Assembly (NCBI GenBank): GCA_028820655.1
Contig: JAPPIK010000004.1
Location: 1-64,000, forward strand
DNA: 64,000 nucleotides
Reading direction: 5' to 3'
Source: Candidatus Poribacteria bacterium
Lineage (GTDB): Bacteria > Poribacteria > WGA-4E > JAJDTR01
The position numbers were made by a program, and so were the translations under genes. Each line of letters begins with the position of its first letter. The first letter of the stretch is position 1. Positions 17,397 to 26,936 of this stretch are shown in pieces. The notes beneath the pieces were generated by a model. That model saw nothing but the letters and a program-made list of their open reading frames with translations, ran no database searches and was not told the origin of the DNA.

Positions 17397-20300
17397 TCAC
17401 TTTTCTGTGCTGGTTGAAGGTTTATCAGGGGTCAAAGCCCATAGTAGTATCGTGCCATCAGCGCTTCCGCTCGCGAGTGTGTTCCCATCGGGAGAAAAGA
17501 CGACGGAAACCACTTTGCTCGTGTGCCCCTTGAGCGTCAGGAGGTGCTCCCCGGTGAGGGTAACCCATACCCGAATTGTGTTGTCATATCCTCCACTAGC
17601 CAACAGCAACCCATCAGGCGAATACGCAATGGAAAGGATTCCATCGTTATGCCTGTACAGAGGATGTTTCTGTTTGCTCGTCTGCGCGTCCCACATATGC
17701 AATAGCTCGTCAGTCCCGCCACTAATAAGCGTTTTTACATCGGGAGAGAAGACTACTGAATTAACCCATCCTGTGTGAGTTTCAAGCGTGCTCCAGAGTT
17801 TGCCGGTTTGGACATACCACAACTGAATTTTACCATCCCAATTCCCACTGGCAACCAACCCGCCATAGGGCGAAAACGCTAGTGATTTAATCCAACCGGT
17901 GTGCTCAAGGGTGAGTAGGCGTTCACCCGTACGGGAATTCCATAACTGGATAGTTCCATCCATGCCTCCGCTAGCAAGTGTGAATTTAGTCGGTGAAAAC
18001 GTAACCGAAAGTATGGGCGCCTTGTGACCCTTAAGGAGTAGCCGCTGTTTTCCAGTGTGTGCGTCCCACAATCGAACAGTGTTGTCGTTACTTCCACTGG
18101 CAAGCGTATGGCCACGGTGGGAGAACGCTACGCTATTTACACTGCCGGTATGCCCGGAAAGAATCTCGATCTCGGCACCCGTACGTGCATCATGAACGTG
18201 AATTGCAGTGCCACTTGCCAAAGCGAAATATTTTCCGTCTGATGAATACGCGATGTTGCTGGATACCTTGGCTTTATCAAGTCGTACTTTAACGCCTTCA
18301 GGTAACTCCCGTGTGACATTGTATTGTTTTATGGCTGCCCATCCACCAATCGCACTCAAGAGTTGTTCAAGCACACCGATCCCCCTTTCCACAATCTCGT
18401 CTCGATTTTGAAGTTTCCGAGCATCCTTTAGCCATCTGTTTGCGTCTACCGCAGCGATGGAGTCCGAGACTTCGGCACGGACGTTTTGAGGATGCACCTG
18501 GAGCGCCACGGTGCCGCCCTCAATAGCGGTGGCGACCAACAGTAGATCGACGATGTCTACGACAGTATCTCTATTGATGTCAGCCCGGTTATACCCATTT
18601 TCACCTAATTGTGTGGAAACGGATATCAGATCCAAAACGTTAACAAACGCGTCCATATTGATATCTGCAACTGTTTCGGGCGGCGAATCCCACAGTAAAA
18701 TCGTCCCGTCGGCATTCCCGCTAGCGAGCGTCAGTCCATCGGGTGAAAACGCGAGGGTTCTGCTCCAGCCTGTGGGGCCGTAATGGGTTGTTTGGAGACC
18801 TCCAGTGCGTCGATTAAACAAACGTATTTTCCCCGAACCTACGTGTGCCAAAGTGTTCCCATCGGGGGAGGAAACGATGGTTCCGTAATCGTTGCCCAGT
18901 TTGAAAGTATGCAATAGTTCACCGGTGCGAGTATCCCACACATGCGCTGCCTTATCACCTTCACTAACCAAGGTATTCCCGTCAGGGAAAAATGCAATGG
19001 TTGGGGCATGTCGAGCGTTCCCCTCAAGTGTGTGTAGATGTTGCCCCGTGCGAACACTCCATAATTGGATGGGGTTTTGAAAGGGGCCGTTCTGTACTCC
19101 ACCGGCAAGCAGATTTCCATCAGGAGAACAAGCTAGATCAAAGATTGAATCCTGATGTTTCTCGAATGATCGTAGATTTTCACCGGTATTGGTATTCCAC
19201 AGCAGAATTGTCCCGCCAATGCTTCCGCTAGCAAGCTGGTAGCCATCGGGTAGAAATGCCATGGAAGTTACAGCACCCGTGTGGCCACGGAGAGAGTGCA
19301 ATGCTTTTCCGGTGTGACTATCCCAAATTCTTATTTGATGGTCCTCACCTGCACTTGCCAACATGGAGTCATCAGGCGCAAACGCTACCGACTGAACCGG
19401 AAGTGTGTGTCCGACAAACGTCCGATTTAGGTTGCCCGTGCGCACGTCCCATAGCCGGATCGCGTAGTCGTCGTTCCCAACGTGATGACTTCCGCCGCCG
19501 GTAGCAAGCATCGATCCATCGGCAGAGAATGCTATGGACTGGATACTGCCTGAATGCTCGTGAAAAGTCAGCAGAAGTTTACCGGTATGGGAATCCCATA
19601 GTCGAATGCTGTTGTCGCCGCTCCGACTGGCGAGCGTGTGCCCGTCGGGAGAAAAAGAAAGGGAAGTGACGTCGCCAATATACCCACCAAGCGTCAATCC
19701 AGGTTTGCCGGTACGGACATTCCATAACCGAATGGTGTTGTCCACACTTCCGCTGGCAAGCGTGAAACTATCGGGAGAAAAGGTCAATGTTTCGACTGAA
19801 CCGGAGTGTCCCATGAGGATGTGTATGATTTCCCCACTGTGCGAGTTCCAGAGCATGACGGAGTTGTCATCATAACCTCCACCGCTGGCAAGTGTGGAAC
19901 CGTCAGAGGATACTGCAACGGAAGTGACATGATTCGGGTGCCCCTCAAGCGTCTGCAGATGCTCCCCGGTGTGCGCATTCCAAAGACGAACGGTCTTGTC
20001 ATAGCCTCCGCTGCTGGCAAGCGTGGAGCCAATGGAAGCAAAAGCAACGGAATCGATACCACTCGTGTGTCCCTCTAGCGTCCGAAGGTGTCTGCCGGTA
20101 TGTGCATGCCATATGCGAATTGTTTTGTCCCGACTACCACTGGCTACCAGAGAACCTTCATCTGAAAAAGCCACACAACCAATCTCCTTACCGTGTCCCA
20201 ATAAAATGTGCAGGTTCTCTCCGGTGTGGGCATCCCACAATCTTACAGTTTGGTCCGAACTGCCACTGGCAAGCGTAATACCATCCGGTGAATACGCGAC

Positions 20301-20600
20301 GCAAGTCACATTTCCGGTATGTCCGGTAATCAGCATAATTTGCTCCCCGCCATCGACATCGTAAATCCAGATTCCAAGACTTCCGGCAGCGGCAAGGCGA
20401 GTACCGTCTGGTGAATATGCGATTTTTGATATCCAGCCTTTTCCGATTCGAGCTCTTGCGCCATCAGGCAAAGCCCACTGTGTACTGTTTTGGGCAGAAA
20501 TGTCTTGTACAGACGACACGGAAAGGTACATAATCAGTACAGAAACGAGCGCGAGGGGCGATTCAAAATACGGTTTCTTTATCATAAGAATTTGTTGCAT
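17397..20600 (-). CDS. Secreted WD40 protein with internal dockerin-like module
   Basis: A 1067-residue exported protein. A signal segment (about 1-36) leads into LPDGARARIGKG, then 14 WD40 blades (about 40-630), each ending in forms such as VRLWDAHTGE. Next comes a dockerin type I-like pair of calcium loops (DINMDAFVNVLD and DINRDTVVDIVD, about 635-685), a linker, a second LPEGVKVRLDKA opening, and seven more blades to the C terminus. Counted this way it has 21 blades, fitting three seven-bladed propellers. The role is probably protein-protein or surface scaffolding; no catalytic residues are seen. The dockerin could bind a cohesin such as the one in the protein at 48707. Both M1 and M6 are possible starts; neither has a good binding site. 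Confidence 0.88.
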   Translation of the reverse strand: MQQILMIKKPYFESPLALVSVLIMYLSVSSVQDISAQNSTQWALPDGARARIGKGWISKIAYSPDGTRLAAAGSLGIWIYDVDGGEQIMLITGHTGNVTCVAYSPDGITLASGSSDQTVRLWDAHTGENLHILLGHGKEIGCVAFSDEGSLVASGSRDKTIRIWHAHTGRHLRTLEGHTSGIDSVAFASIGSTLASSGGYDKTVRLWNAHTGEHLQTLEGHPNHVTSVAVSSDGSTLASGGGYDDNSVMLWNSHSGEIIHILMGHSGSVETLTFSPDSFTLASGSVDNTIRLWNVRTGKPGLTLGGYIGDVTSLSFSPDGHTLASRSGDNSIRLWDSHTGKLLLTFHEHSGSIQSIAFSADGSMLATGGGSHHVGNDDYAIRLWDVRTGNLNRTFVGHTLPVQSVAFAPDDSMLASAGEDHQIRIWDSHTGKALHSLRGHTGAVTSMAFLPDGYQLASGSIGGTILLWNTNTGENLRSFEKHQDSIFDLACSPDGNLLAGGVQNGPFQNPIQLWSVRTGQHLHTLEGNARHAPTIAFFPDGNTLVSEGDKAAHVWDTRTGELLHTFKLGNDYGTIVSSPDGNTLAHVGSGKIRLFNRRTGGLQTTHYGPTGWSRTLAFSPDGLTLASGNADGTILLWDSPPETVADINMDAFVNVLDLISVSTQLGENGYNRADINRDTVVDIVDLLLVATAIEGGTVALQVHPQNVRAEVSDSIAAVDANRWLKDARKLQNRDEIVERGIGVLEQLLSAIGGWAAIKQYNVTRELPEGVKVRLDKAKVSSNIAYSSDGKYFALASGTAIHVHDARTGAEIEILSGHTGSVNSVAFSHRGHTLASGSNDNTVRLWDAHTGKQRLLLKGHKAPILSVTFSPTKFTLASGGMDGTIQLWNSRTGERLLTLEHTGWIKSLAFSPYGGLVASGNWDGKIQLWYVQTGKLWSTLETHTGWVNSVVFSPDVKTLISGGTDELLHMWDAQTSKQKHPLYRHNDGILSIAYSPDGLLLASGGYDNTIRVWVTLTGEHLLTLKGHTSKVVSVVFSPDGNTLASGSADGTILLWALTPDKPSTSTEK

Positions 20601-20701
20601 GGATTGGGAGAATTGAACGAGTCGATGTTGAACGACGAATCATCTTTCGTCGGAAAAATAGTCAATTAGATTGCAATCGTTATATAGGTTAAAATTAGGG
20701 C

Positions 20702-22606
20702 TCAAGGAACGGAATGGAAATCATCTGTTGCGAGGGATAGGTCCCACAGGGAAATCGTGCCGTCCGAATTCCCAGCCGCAAGCGTTGATCCATCAGTAGA
20801 AAATGCTATGCACAGAACATCGCCTGAACCGGATTTTAGGGTTTTACGCAAACTCCCGACGCGCATATCCCAAAATCGAATTGTGCCATTCGAACTCCCG
20901 GTGGCAAAGGTGGGCTCATCCGGAGAAAATGCTATTGAATTCACAGAACCGGTAGGCCACTCAACAATCTTCCGTAGCCGCCCGGTAGGAACATCCCACA
21001 AACGAAGTGATTTGTCCCAGCTATTACTGATGAGTGTTGAGCCGTCAGGGGAGAATACCAAAGTGCTAATACGAGCAGTGTGACTCCATAGATGGTGTAG
21101 TGTTTTTCCGGTTCTAACGTCCCACAAGCGTATGTCGTTACCACTTGCACTAGCTAGGGTCAATCCATCTGCCGATAAACATACGTGACTAATTCCGCTT
21201 GCATCTTCGCCAAATGATTGCACAATTTTACCAGTCTTAACATCCCATATGCGAATTCCTTTATTCGGGTATCTGGTGCGAGCACTGGCTATCGTCATCC
21301 CGTCAGGGGAAAACGCCATTGTATAGAGAGATTTTTCGCGCTCCACAAGTGTGTGCAGAGCTTCACCGCTGCGAGTATTCCATAGTCGGATAGTCTTGTC
21401 AGAATTCTCCGTGGCTAACGTGGTGCCGTCTGGAGAAAGGATTGCGGACCTGATAATGCCTCTCCATAATCCCCCGGGAGACGGGCGAACATCAAAAACC
21501 TTGCTCTGTTCTCCCGTATGAACGTTCCAGAGCCGAATCGTCCCGCCTGAACTGGAAGCAAGCGTGGAACTATCAGGTAGAAACGCCACGGACCGTATCC
21601 AACCGGTATACCCTTCGAAGACATGCAAGATTTCTCCGGTACGCGCGTCCCAGAAATGAACTCCTCCCGGTCCTATACCAGCCAGGATTGATTCATTAGG
21701 CGAAAAAATCACTGATTTTGCCCAATGCCCTTGGAAAGTCCTCAACTGCTTTCCCGTGCTGGTATCCCAAAATAGAACACTATTTGGGGCCCTGGTCGCG
21801 CTGCTGACTAACGTGGAACCATCAGGTGAAAACGCCACAGAACTCACGACGCCCATATGCCCTACCAATTCCCGCAAGATTTCTCCGGTGTGTGCGTTCC
21901 ACAATCGAACTATCCTGTCCTCGCCTCCACTGGCAAGCATGGAGCCATCAGGTGAAAACGCTATAGATTCAATCCAATTTCTATGTTCCCTAAACTCCTT
22001 TTGAACTTCACCAGTAGTGGTATCCCAGAATTCAACCTTACCTCCGGCGCTTCCACTGACAAGTGTATTGCCATCAGGCGAGAAAGCCACGCAATACACC
22101 GCGTAAGTGTGCCTCATTTGCGACCATAAGGGTTCCCCGTCGCGTAGACTCCACAACTGAATCAACCTATCCTTGCCTGCACTCGCGAGCTTCTTGCCAT
22201 CAGGCGAAAACGCTATTGACCGCACTAAACTCGTGTGACCCTTAAGCGTGTGCGCGTGCCTCCGTGTCTGGGTATCCCATATTCGAACAATTCCACCCGA
22301 ACCGCTATAAGCGACTGAACGCCCATCGGGTGAGTATGCAACACTGCTAACCCATGGCGAGCCCTCTCTGAGAAACGTAACTTCGGTGTAAGTGTCGACA
22401 TCATAGATTCGAACACCCCGACTTGATGCGACTGCGAGCCGAGTACCGTCTGGCGAATACGCAACCTCAAAGGCTCTACCTTTCCCAAGTTCTCGTTTAA
22501 CAATTTTGGGGGTGGACAAATGAGAAATGTCTCGGTTACAACCGTGCTGAAGCAATAGCACAAAAACGAACAAGAAATTGACTGTTGGCAAGAATCTTCT
22601 TTTCAT
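20702..22606 (-). CDS. WD40 repeat lipoprotein
   Basis: A 634-residue protein counted from the ATG at 22606. An earlier in-frame TTG at 22678 is less likely because MKRRFLPTVNFLFVFVLLLQHGC is a typical lipoprotein signal ending in a lipobox (LQHGC). Fourteen WD40 blades follow, consistent with two seven-bladed propellers; typical endings are VRIWDTQTRR and IRLWNVHTGE. The opening ELGKGRAFEVAYSPDGTRLA matches the GKG-type start of the other WD40 proteins in the window. It is probably anchored to the inner face of the outer membrane or to the inner membrane and serves in interactions. It lies directly upstream of the WD40 gene at 17397 on the same strand, with a 101-base gap. Confidence 0.88.
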   Translation of the reverse strand: MKRRFLPTVNFLFVFVLLLQHGCNRDISHLSTPKIVKRELGKGRAFEVAYSPDGTRLAVASSRGVRIYDVDTYTEVTFLREGSPWVSSVAYSPDGRSVAYSGSGGIVRIWDTQTRRHAHTLKGHTSLVRSIAFSPDGKKLASAGKDRLIQLWSLRDGEPLWSQMRHTYAVYCVAFSPDGNTLVSGSAGGKVEFWDTTTGEVQKEFREHRNWIESIAFSPDGSMLASGGEDRIVRLWNAHTGEILRELVGHMGVVSSVAFSPDGSTLVSSATRAPNSVLFWDTSTGKQLRTFQGHWAKSVIFSPNESILAGIGPGGVHFWDARTGEILHVFEGYTGWIRSVAFLPDSSTLASSSGGTIRLWNVHTGEQSKVFDVRPSPGGLWRGIIRSAILSPDGTTLATENSDKTIRLWNTRSGEALHTLVEREKSLYTMAFSPDGMTIASARTRYPNKGIRIWDVKTGKIVQSFGEDASGISHVCLSADGLTLASASGNDIRLWDVRTGKTLHHLWSHTARISTLVFSPDGSTLISNSWDKSLRLWDVPTGRLRKIVEWPTGSVNSIAFSPDEPTFATGSSNGTIRFWDMRVGSLRKTLKSGSGDVLCIAFSTDGSTLAAGNSDGTISLWDLSLATDDFHSVP

Positions 22607-23115
22607 CTCAAGAAAATTCTCTTTTGTTATAGTCATTGCAACTAAAAATTTCACAATTGTTATTTTAACATATCCCAATTCCCACCTGTTCCGTAGGTCG
22701 GGCTTCTAGCCCGACCCGCTCAATGGCAAACATCGCGAAACGGGAGATTGTAAGCTAGGTCGAGTCAATCAACGCTCATATGAGTAAATATAAATGACTA
22801 TAGAATAGGTTTGAATGGGCGGCGGAAGTTCTTTTATCTCGATTTCGAGAGATCAGTCTTTGTAACACTGTTTTTGCTTCGCGCCCTCATATTGGCGTCT
22901 TAGGCGAATGGAATACACACTATTGACGGAGGTCTCCGAATCAGACAGCGGACATTTGACAACAAGCAAGAATGGTGCCTACTACATCGGCCTCGCCATT
23001 GGTGCCAATCGTATCCATGAGTCGTGTTGGTATGAAAAACAACATCTCCAACACGACTATCCAAACCGAGCATGGACAATCGCTAGATAAGGAATTGCGA
23101 AAATCAATCTGACAA
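22607..23115. other. Intergenic region with GTAGG hairpin
   Basis: About 500 bases without a supported gene. A GTAGG-type hairpin lies at 22693-22716. A 60-codon plus-strand frame at 22908-23090 has no ribosome binding site or recognisable product and I leave it out. Confidence 0.5.
22693..22716. repeat. GTAGG hairpin element
   Basis: GTAGGTCGGGCTTCTAGCCC followed by GACC: GGTCGGGCT pairs with AGCCCGACC around a two- to four-base loop. Same general design as the elements at 14057, 29724, 34689 and 51958. Confidence 0.7.
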
Positions 23116-24591
23116 TTAGAAGTCATCCCAAATATGCTCAAAACCGGGATGAGTCACGGGACCTTTCAGCAGTAAGTCGTCTGTCTCTTCCATATGCGCT
23201 CTCAATTGCGCTTTGAAGGATGTCGCAATTCTCTTGTAGTCGGGATGGCAGGGCTCCCAGCCGGACAACCCGGTGAAGTCCACGTCACCGAAGCCGAACA
23301 TCTTGCGTGTGGATGCAAGATTGTTCTGTTCGTGCGGATCGGACTCGAGGTCGTATAGTTCCTCGATTCCCTTGAATCCCGTTAGAAGTTCCGTAAGAAC
23401 TTCGCGGGCGGATCTGTTTTGCGGGTAAAGGAGATGCTTGTGAGTATCGAAATTCATAAGGTATTTGAAGCGCTCGGTCCTAATACCTCGTATCGGGATA
23501 TATTGACCGTGCCACGTATTCTCCGCATAGATGTGGTCTCGTCGTTGATAGGCGCGATTTTGGAGCATTGGAAGGAAGGAGCGCCCGTCGATATCATCCG
23601 GCGCGTTGCCACCCGCAATCTCGACAAGCGTAGGCAGAAAATCAACATTGCTGAGAAGAGCATCATTCGCTGTCCCCGGCTGGAAGTTGTCGGGATAGCG
23701 CATAATCAGGGCACACTCGATACCCGCGTCGTAGAGTGATCCTTTGGCGCGCGGCACCTCGATACCGTGATCCGTCGTGAAGATGACGAGCGTATTTCTG
23801 TCCAGCCCGGTGGCGCTAAGTTTGTCGAGAATTCGTCCCACCGCGACATCAATGACGCAGGTGATGAGGCTATTCAAATCCGCGATGTCCTCGCGGATTC
23901 CGCGCCGGTCCGGCAGGTATGGCAACGGCTGGACTTCGTCCGGATCGTAGTCGCGGAAATAGGGATCGCACGGATTGTCGACGGGACGGACTATCTGACC
24001 CTCATACTTGGAGGCGTCCACACGATGAACATACTTCGGTTTGAAACGCGGCACGGGCAAGTTGTCGCGCCAGTTCTCGAACCCGCCGCGCGGCGTCGCG
24101 GAATGCGCCTCGGTAAATCCCACATCCATATAGAAGGGGCCATCCTCTTCGCGGTAACTGTCGAGAAACTGTTGAACTCGCGGCGCCGCATCCATGGCAC
24201 TGATTGTGGCGTTTGGAAAGCCGTACTCGGTGTGCTGGTAACCGAGATCTTTAGGATCGATGGCTTCATGTTGAAAACCGAAAAGATGAGTATCGTAACC
24301 GAGCGCGTTCATATACATTGGCAGGGTTTGAAGCCCATCATTCATTTTCCAACCCAAGTGCGTTTGACCGATCGCGCCGTGATTTACGGGATAAAGTCCT
24401 GTCATGCGGCTGCATCTGCTCGGGGCGCAGTAGGGGGCAGTTGAAAAATACTGATCGAATCGGACGCCTTCATCTGCCAAGCTGTCAATGTTCGGCGTTT
24501 CTACGCCGCGCCCGTAACAGCCGAGATGACGCCCGACATCGTGGCAGTGGATAACCATTATATTGGGGCGTTGTTGAGAAAGATTGGACAT
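23116..24591 (-). CDS. Sulfatase (formylglycine-dependent, type I)
   Basis: A 491-residue arylsulfatase-family hydrolase. The active-site signature C-x-P-S-R is present as YCAPSRCSRMTGLYP (C55 would be converted to formylglycine). Metal-binding pieces are IMVIHCHDVGRH near the N terminus and FTTDHGIEVPRAKGSLYDAG in the middle, and the C-terminal region has YDLESDPHEQNNLA, usual for this family. It hydrolyses sulfate esters; the length suits a carbohydrate or small-molecule sulfatase. No signal peptide is visible, so it may act in the cytosol, and it would need a formylglycine-generating enzyme not found in this window. AAGGAA lies before the ATG. Downstream in the same direction from AKR, SMP-30 and PhyH genes. 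Confidence 0.93.
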   Translation of the reverse strand: MSNLSQQRPNIMVIHCHDVGRHLGCYGRGVETPNIDSLADEGVRFDQYFSTAPYCAPSRCSRMTGLYPVNHGAIGQTHLGWKMNDGLQTLPMYMNALGYDTHLFGFQHEAIDPKDLGYQHTEYGFPNATISAMDAAPRVQQFLDSYREEDGPFYMDVGFTEAHSATPRGGFENWRDNLPVPRFKPKYVHRVDASKYEGQIVRPVDNPCDPYFRDYDPDEVQPLPYLPDRRGIREDIADLNSLITCVIDVAVGRILDKLSATGLDRNTLVIFTTDHGIEVPRAKGSLYDAGIECALIMRYPDNFQPGTANDALLSNVDFLPTLVEIAGGNAPDDIDGRSFLPMLQNRAYQRRDHIYAENTWHGQYIPIRGIRTERFKYLMNFDTHKHLLYPQNRSAREVLTELLTGFKGIEELYDLESDPHEQNNLASTRKMFGFGDVDFTGLSGWEPCHPDYKRIATSFKAQLRAHMEETDDLLLKGPVTHPGFEHIWDDF

Positions 24592-24712
24592 CGGAAGTGT
24601 TCCTTAAAGAAAAAAAACGTGTAAGGAGTGGAACATAAAAGAAATCAGAGATCAATAACCTGTAATGATGATTCGTAATACGTAATGCGTGTTAGACGGT
24701 TGGAAGCACGCC

Positions 24713-24732
24713 ATTATCCCTATCGGAATAAT
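24713..24732 (+). repeat. ATTAT/ATAAT hairpin repeat, copy 2
   Basis: ATTATCCCTATCGGAATAAT, preceded by ACGCC as at 51901 (GCGCC). The stem has one mismatch and a four-base loop that differs between copies (TATC here, TGAC and CGGC at 51.9-52.0 kb), as expected if the stem rather than the loop is conserved. Confidence 0.65.
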
Positions 24733-24800
24733 GTTCTCAGAACGGACCCTGACAGAGATTTTCCACCTCTTGCACTCCAGCGGATCAAGGGAGTTGATAG

Positions 24801-24852
24801 ATCAAGTGACTGAATAAGGAACGCGATAGAGATCCCAGCGCGATAGAGATCT
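24801..24852 (+). repeat. Dispersed ATCAAG...GCGATAGAGATC repeat, copies 2 and 2b
   Basis: ATCAAGTGACTG...ACGCGATAGAGATCCC (24801-24836), followed at once by a second GCGCGATAGAGATCTC (24838-24852). The second copy keeps only the right-hand part. Confidence 0.7.
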
Positions 24853-25022
24853 CGGCAATGTAAATAGATCACGATGCCTCCCCGCGTCTGCACTCCATCC
24901 GAGTGCAATGTCAATAGTATCGCGGCGCGTCCAATCTCCGCGCTCCAGCGGCGTGCAACGTAGACTGTAATTTGGTAGAAACATCAAAAAATGAAGGATA
25001 AAAGCGAAAAATTGTGCGCGAT

Positions 25023-25946
25023 TCAACCAAAACGTGGCGCAACACCGGCGATATTGGCGACGATAGTATTCAGCCACGCTAATTCCACAGGCGTCAATTC
25101 CGCCTCAAGCGCACCAACGTCTTCTACTAATCGACTTGGGCGCCGGGTTCCGATGATTGCCACACTTACGAGCGGATTGGCGAGTGTCCACGCCAACGCT
25201 AGTTGGGAGAGTGTCAACCCGCGTTCGCTGGCGAACTCCATCAACTTCTCCACCACCGTTAAATTCGTAGGCAGGTTCTCGGGTGCGTACAGATTGTTAT
25301 GGGTTCGCACGTCGTCCGGCGGGAGACTGGTGTCGGCGGTAATTGCCCCACTCAGAAGCCCTTGAGCGAGCGGACTGTAAGCCATGACACCGATTCCCAG
25401 CACTGCGCAGGTTGGGAATACGGTCTTTTGCCAATAGCGATCAAAGAGGCTGTAGCCGAGTTGATTGGTAGCCAGTTCCACCCTGCCAACGGATGCCTGC
25501 AGCATAGCGCTATCCCAATTGGTGACGCCCACGGCGCGGGCTTTGCCGGATTCCTTTACCTGAATCAAACCATCAATGATCTCGTCTGCCGGAGTGTTCG
25601 CATCGGGAAAGATGACGTAGAGATCGGCGTAGTCCGTGCGTAAGTTCCTCAGGCTGCCCTCAATGTTGGCAAACAGATTCGATTTGGTGTAAGGACGCCG
25701 CTGAGATTTGGTGATGAGGAACACTTCATGTCGTCTAGAACGAAATTCCTCTCCAAACCAAATCTCGGTATCGCCATAGTATGGCGCGCCGTCGATGAGA
25801 GTGATGCCGAGGTCGAACGCCGTGCGCATGGCGGTCACCGCCGTGTCCCGGTCAACTGCCCCATATGCCGATCCACCCAGTGTCCAACCGCCCACCCCTA
25901 AAACCGGCACTTCAATCCCGGAACAACCTAACTGGCGATATTGCAT
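25023..25946 (-). CDS. Aldo/keto reductase family protein, catalytic His absent
   Basis: A 307-residue protein of the aldo/keto reductase family (NAD(P)H-dependent carbonyl reduction or the reverse). The start MQYRQLGCSGIEVPVLGVGGW, the catalytic aspartate and tyrosine in LIDGAPYYGD (D52, Y57) and the lysine in FLITKSQ (K80) are present. The strand that normally reads DLYQIHWPD is here DLYVIFPD, so the fourth catalytic residue, histidine, is missing. The C-terminal cofactor region VSVAIIGTRRPSRLVED is normal. It may use a different substrate or act with altered chemistry. It lies 153 bases after the SMP-30 gene and 431 bases before the sulfatase gene, all on one strand, which fits a sugar or sugar-acid pathway (inference). 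Confidence 0.9.
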   Translation of the reverse strand: MQYRQLGCSGIEVPVLGVGGWTLGGSAYGAVDRDTAVTAMRTAFDLGITLIDGAPYYGDTEIWFGEEFRSRRHEVFLITKSQRRPYTKSNLFANIEGSLRNLRTDYADLYVIFPDANTPADEIIDGLIQVKESGKARAVGVTNWDSAMLQASVGRVELATNQLGYSLFDRYWQKTVFPTCAVLGIGVMAYSPLAQGLLSGAITADTSLPPDDVRTHNNLYAPENLPTNLTVVEKLMEFASERGLTLSQLALAWTLANPLVSVAIIGTRRPSRLVEDVGALEAELTPVELAWLNTIVANIAGVAPRFG

Positions 25947-26099
25947 ATGTTGATTAGACCTCGGTCAAGGATAGTAACGCGGGATGAGAAGAGACGGATC
26001 TGGCGCAGAACATTCCCAAGAAACTAATACGTAATGCTTACTGCGTATTGAAAAGAACCGTCTCTACCGATGTCGAAAAGAGGAACTACGCGAAAATCA

Positions 26100-26936
26100 C
26101 TACTGAACTCCGGCGATTTTAAGCCGAATGCTGTAGATTGAAGTTCGAGCCGCGATAAAGAGTGTCTTGTGATCCGGCCCGCCGAAAGCGCAGTTCTCCG
26201 GCAATTCGGGAGTGACAATGGTTCCGAGGTGTTCGCCCGACCGCGAAATAACCCACGTTCCGCCCGCGCCCGTGACGTAGAGGTTTCCGGCGACATCCAC
26301 CTTCATTCCATCCGCCGCCCCCCGTGCGTCGGCTCTCATATCGATCAAAATTCGCCCGTTGGCGAGCGAACCGTCCGATAAAACATCGAAGGCGCGGACA
26401 TGCTGGTGTCTTGAATCGTCGATGTACAGGATACTCTCATCCGGCGAAAACGCCAATCCGTTCGGCACGCCGAAATCATCGACAAGCAGCGTGACTGCGC
26501 CGTCAGTGGCGATGCGGTAGACTCCCTGAAAATCCAGTTCGCGTTCCTGATCTGCGGGGAAACCGTAGAAGGGATCGGTGAAATAGATGCTACCATCTGA
26601 TTTAACGACCACATCGTTGGGGCTATTCAAACGCTTTCCGCTGTAACTGTCTGCAAGAACGCTGATAGAGCCGTCGGATTCCGTACGAGAAACGCGGCGG
26701 CTGTGGTACTCGCATGCGATGAGCCGCCCCTGGCGGTCAAATGTCAGTCCGTTAGCGCCGCCGCTGGGATCGCGAAAGACCTCTGATGTGCCATCGAGCG
26801 CCAGTTTAAAGATTCGATGCGCCGGAATGTCGCTGAGGAAGAGATAACCATCAGGGTGCCAAATTGGCCCCTCCGTAAATTCGAACCCGGTAGCAACGAG
26901 TTCCGATTCGCCGTCAATGATGTCGGAGATTGTCAT
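26100..26936 (-). CDS. SMP-30/gluconolactonase family protein
   Basis: A 278-residue six-bladed propeller of the SMP-30/gluconolactonase/LRE-like family. Visible marks are FEFTEGPIWHPDGYLFLSDI (the glutamate is a metal ligand), LNSPNDVVVKSDGSIYFTDP (asparagine and aspartate of the metal site), FGVPNGLAFSPDESILYIDD, and DGMKVDVAGNLYVTG. These are the usual calcium- or zinc-site regions. The family opens lactones of sugar acids. The ATG overlaps the stop codon of the PhyH gene by the four bases ATGA (26936-26933), so the two are translationally coupled and probably act in one pathway. No signal peptide, so cytosolic. Confidence 0.92.
   Translation of the reverse strand: MTISDIIDGESELVATGFEFTEGPIWHPDGYLFLSDIPAHRIFKLALDGTSEVFRDPSGGANGLTFDRQGRLIACEYHSRRVSRTESDGSISVLADSYSGKRLNSPNDVVVKSDGSIYFTDPFYGFPADQERELDFQGVYRIATDGAVTLLVDDFGVPNGLAFSPDESILYIDDSRHQHVRAFDVLSDGSLANGRILIDMRADARGAADGMKVDVAGNLYVTGAGGTWVISRSGEHLGTIVTPELPENCAFGGPDHKTLFIAARTSIYSIRLKIAGVQ

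Larger units (their letters stand above)
24592..25022. other. Intergenic repeat-rich region
   Basis: About 430 bases without a gene. It holds one ATTAT hairpin (24713-24732) and two copies of the ATCAAG...GCGATAGAGATC repeat (24801-24836 and a short one at 24839-24852). Nothing else is supported. Confidence 0.6.

Noticed and set aside
22908-23090. A 60-codon plus-strand frame between the lipoprotein and sulfatase genes
   Set aside because: No ribosome binding site, hydrophilic and unrecognised; treated as chance.
23767-24444. A 225-codon plus-strand frame
   Set aside because: It is antisense to the sulfatase gene with its intact CAPSR motif and has no family resemblance.
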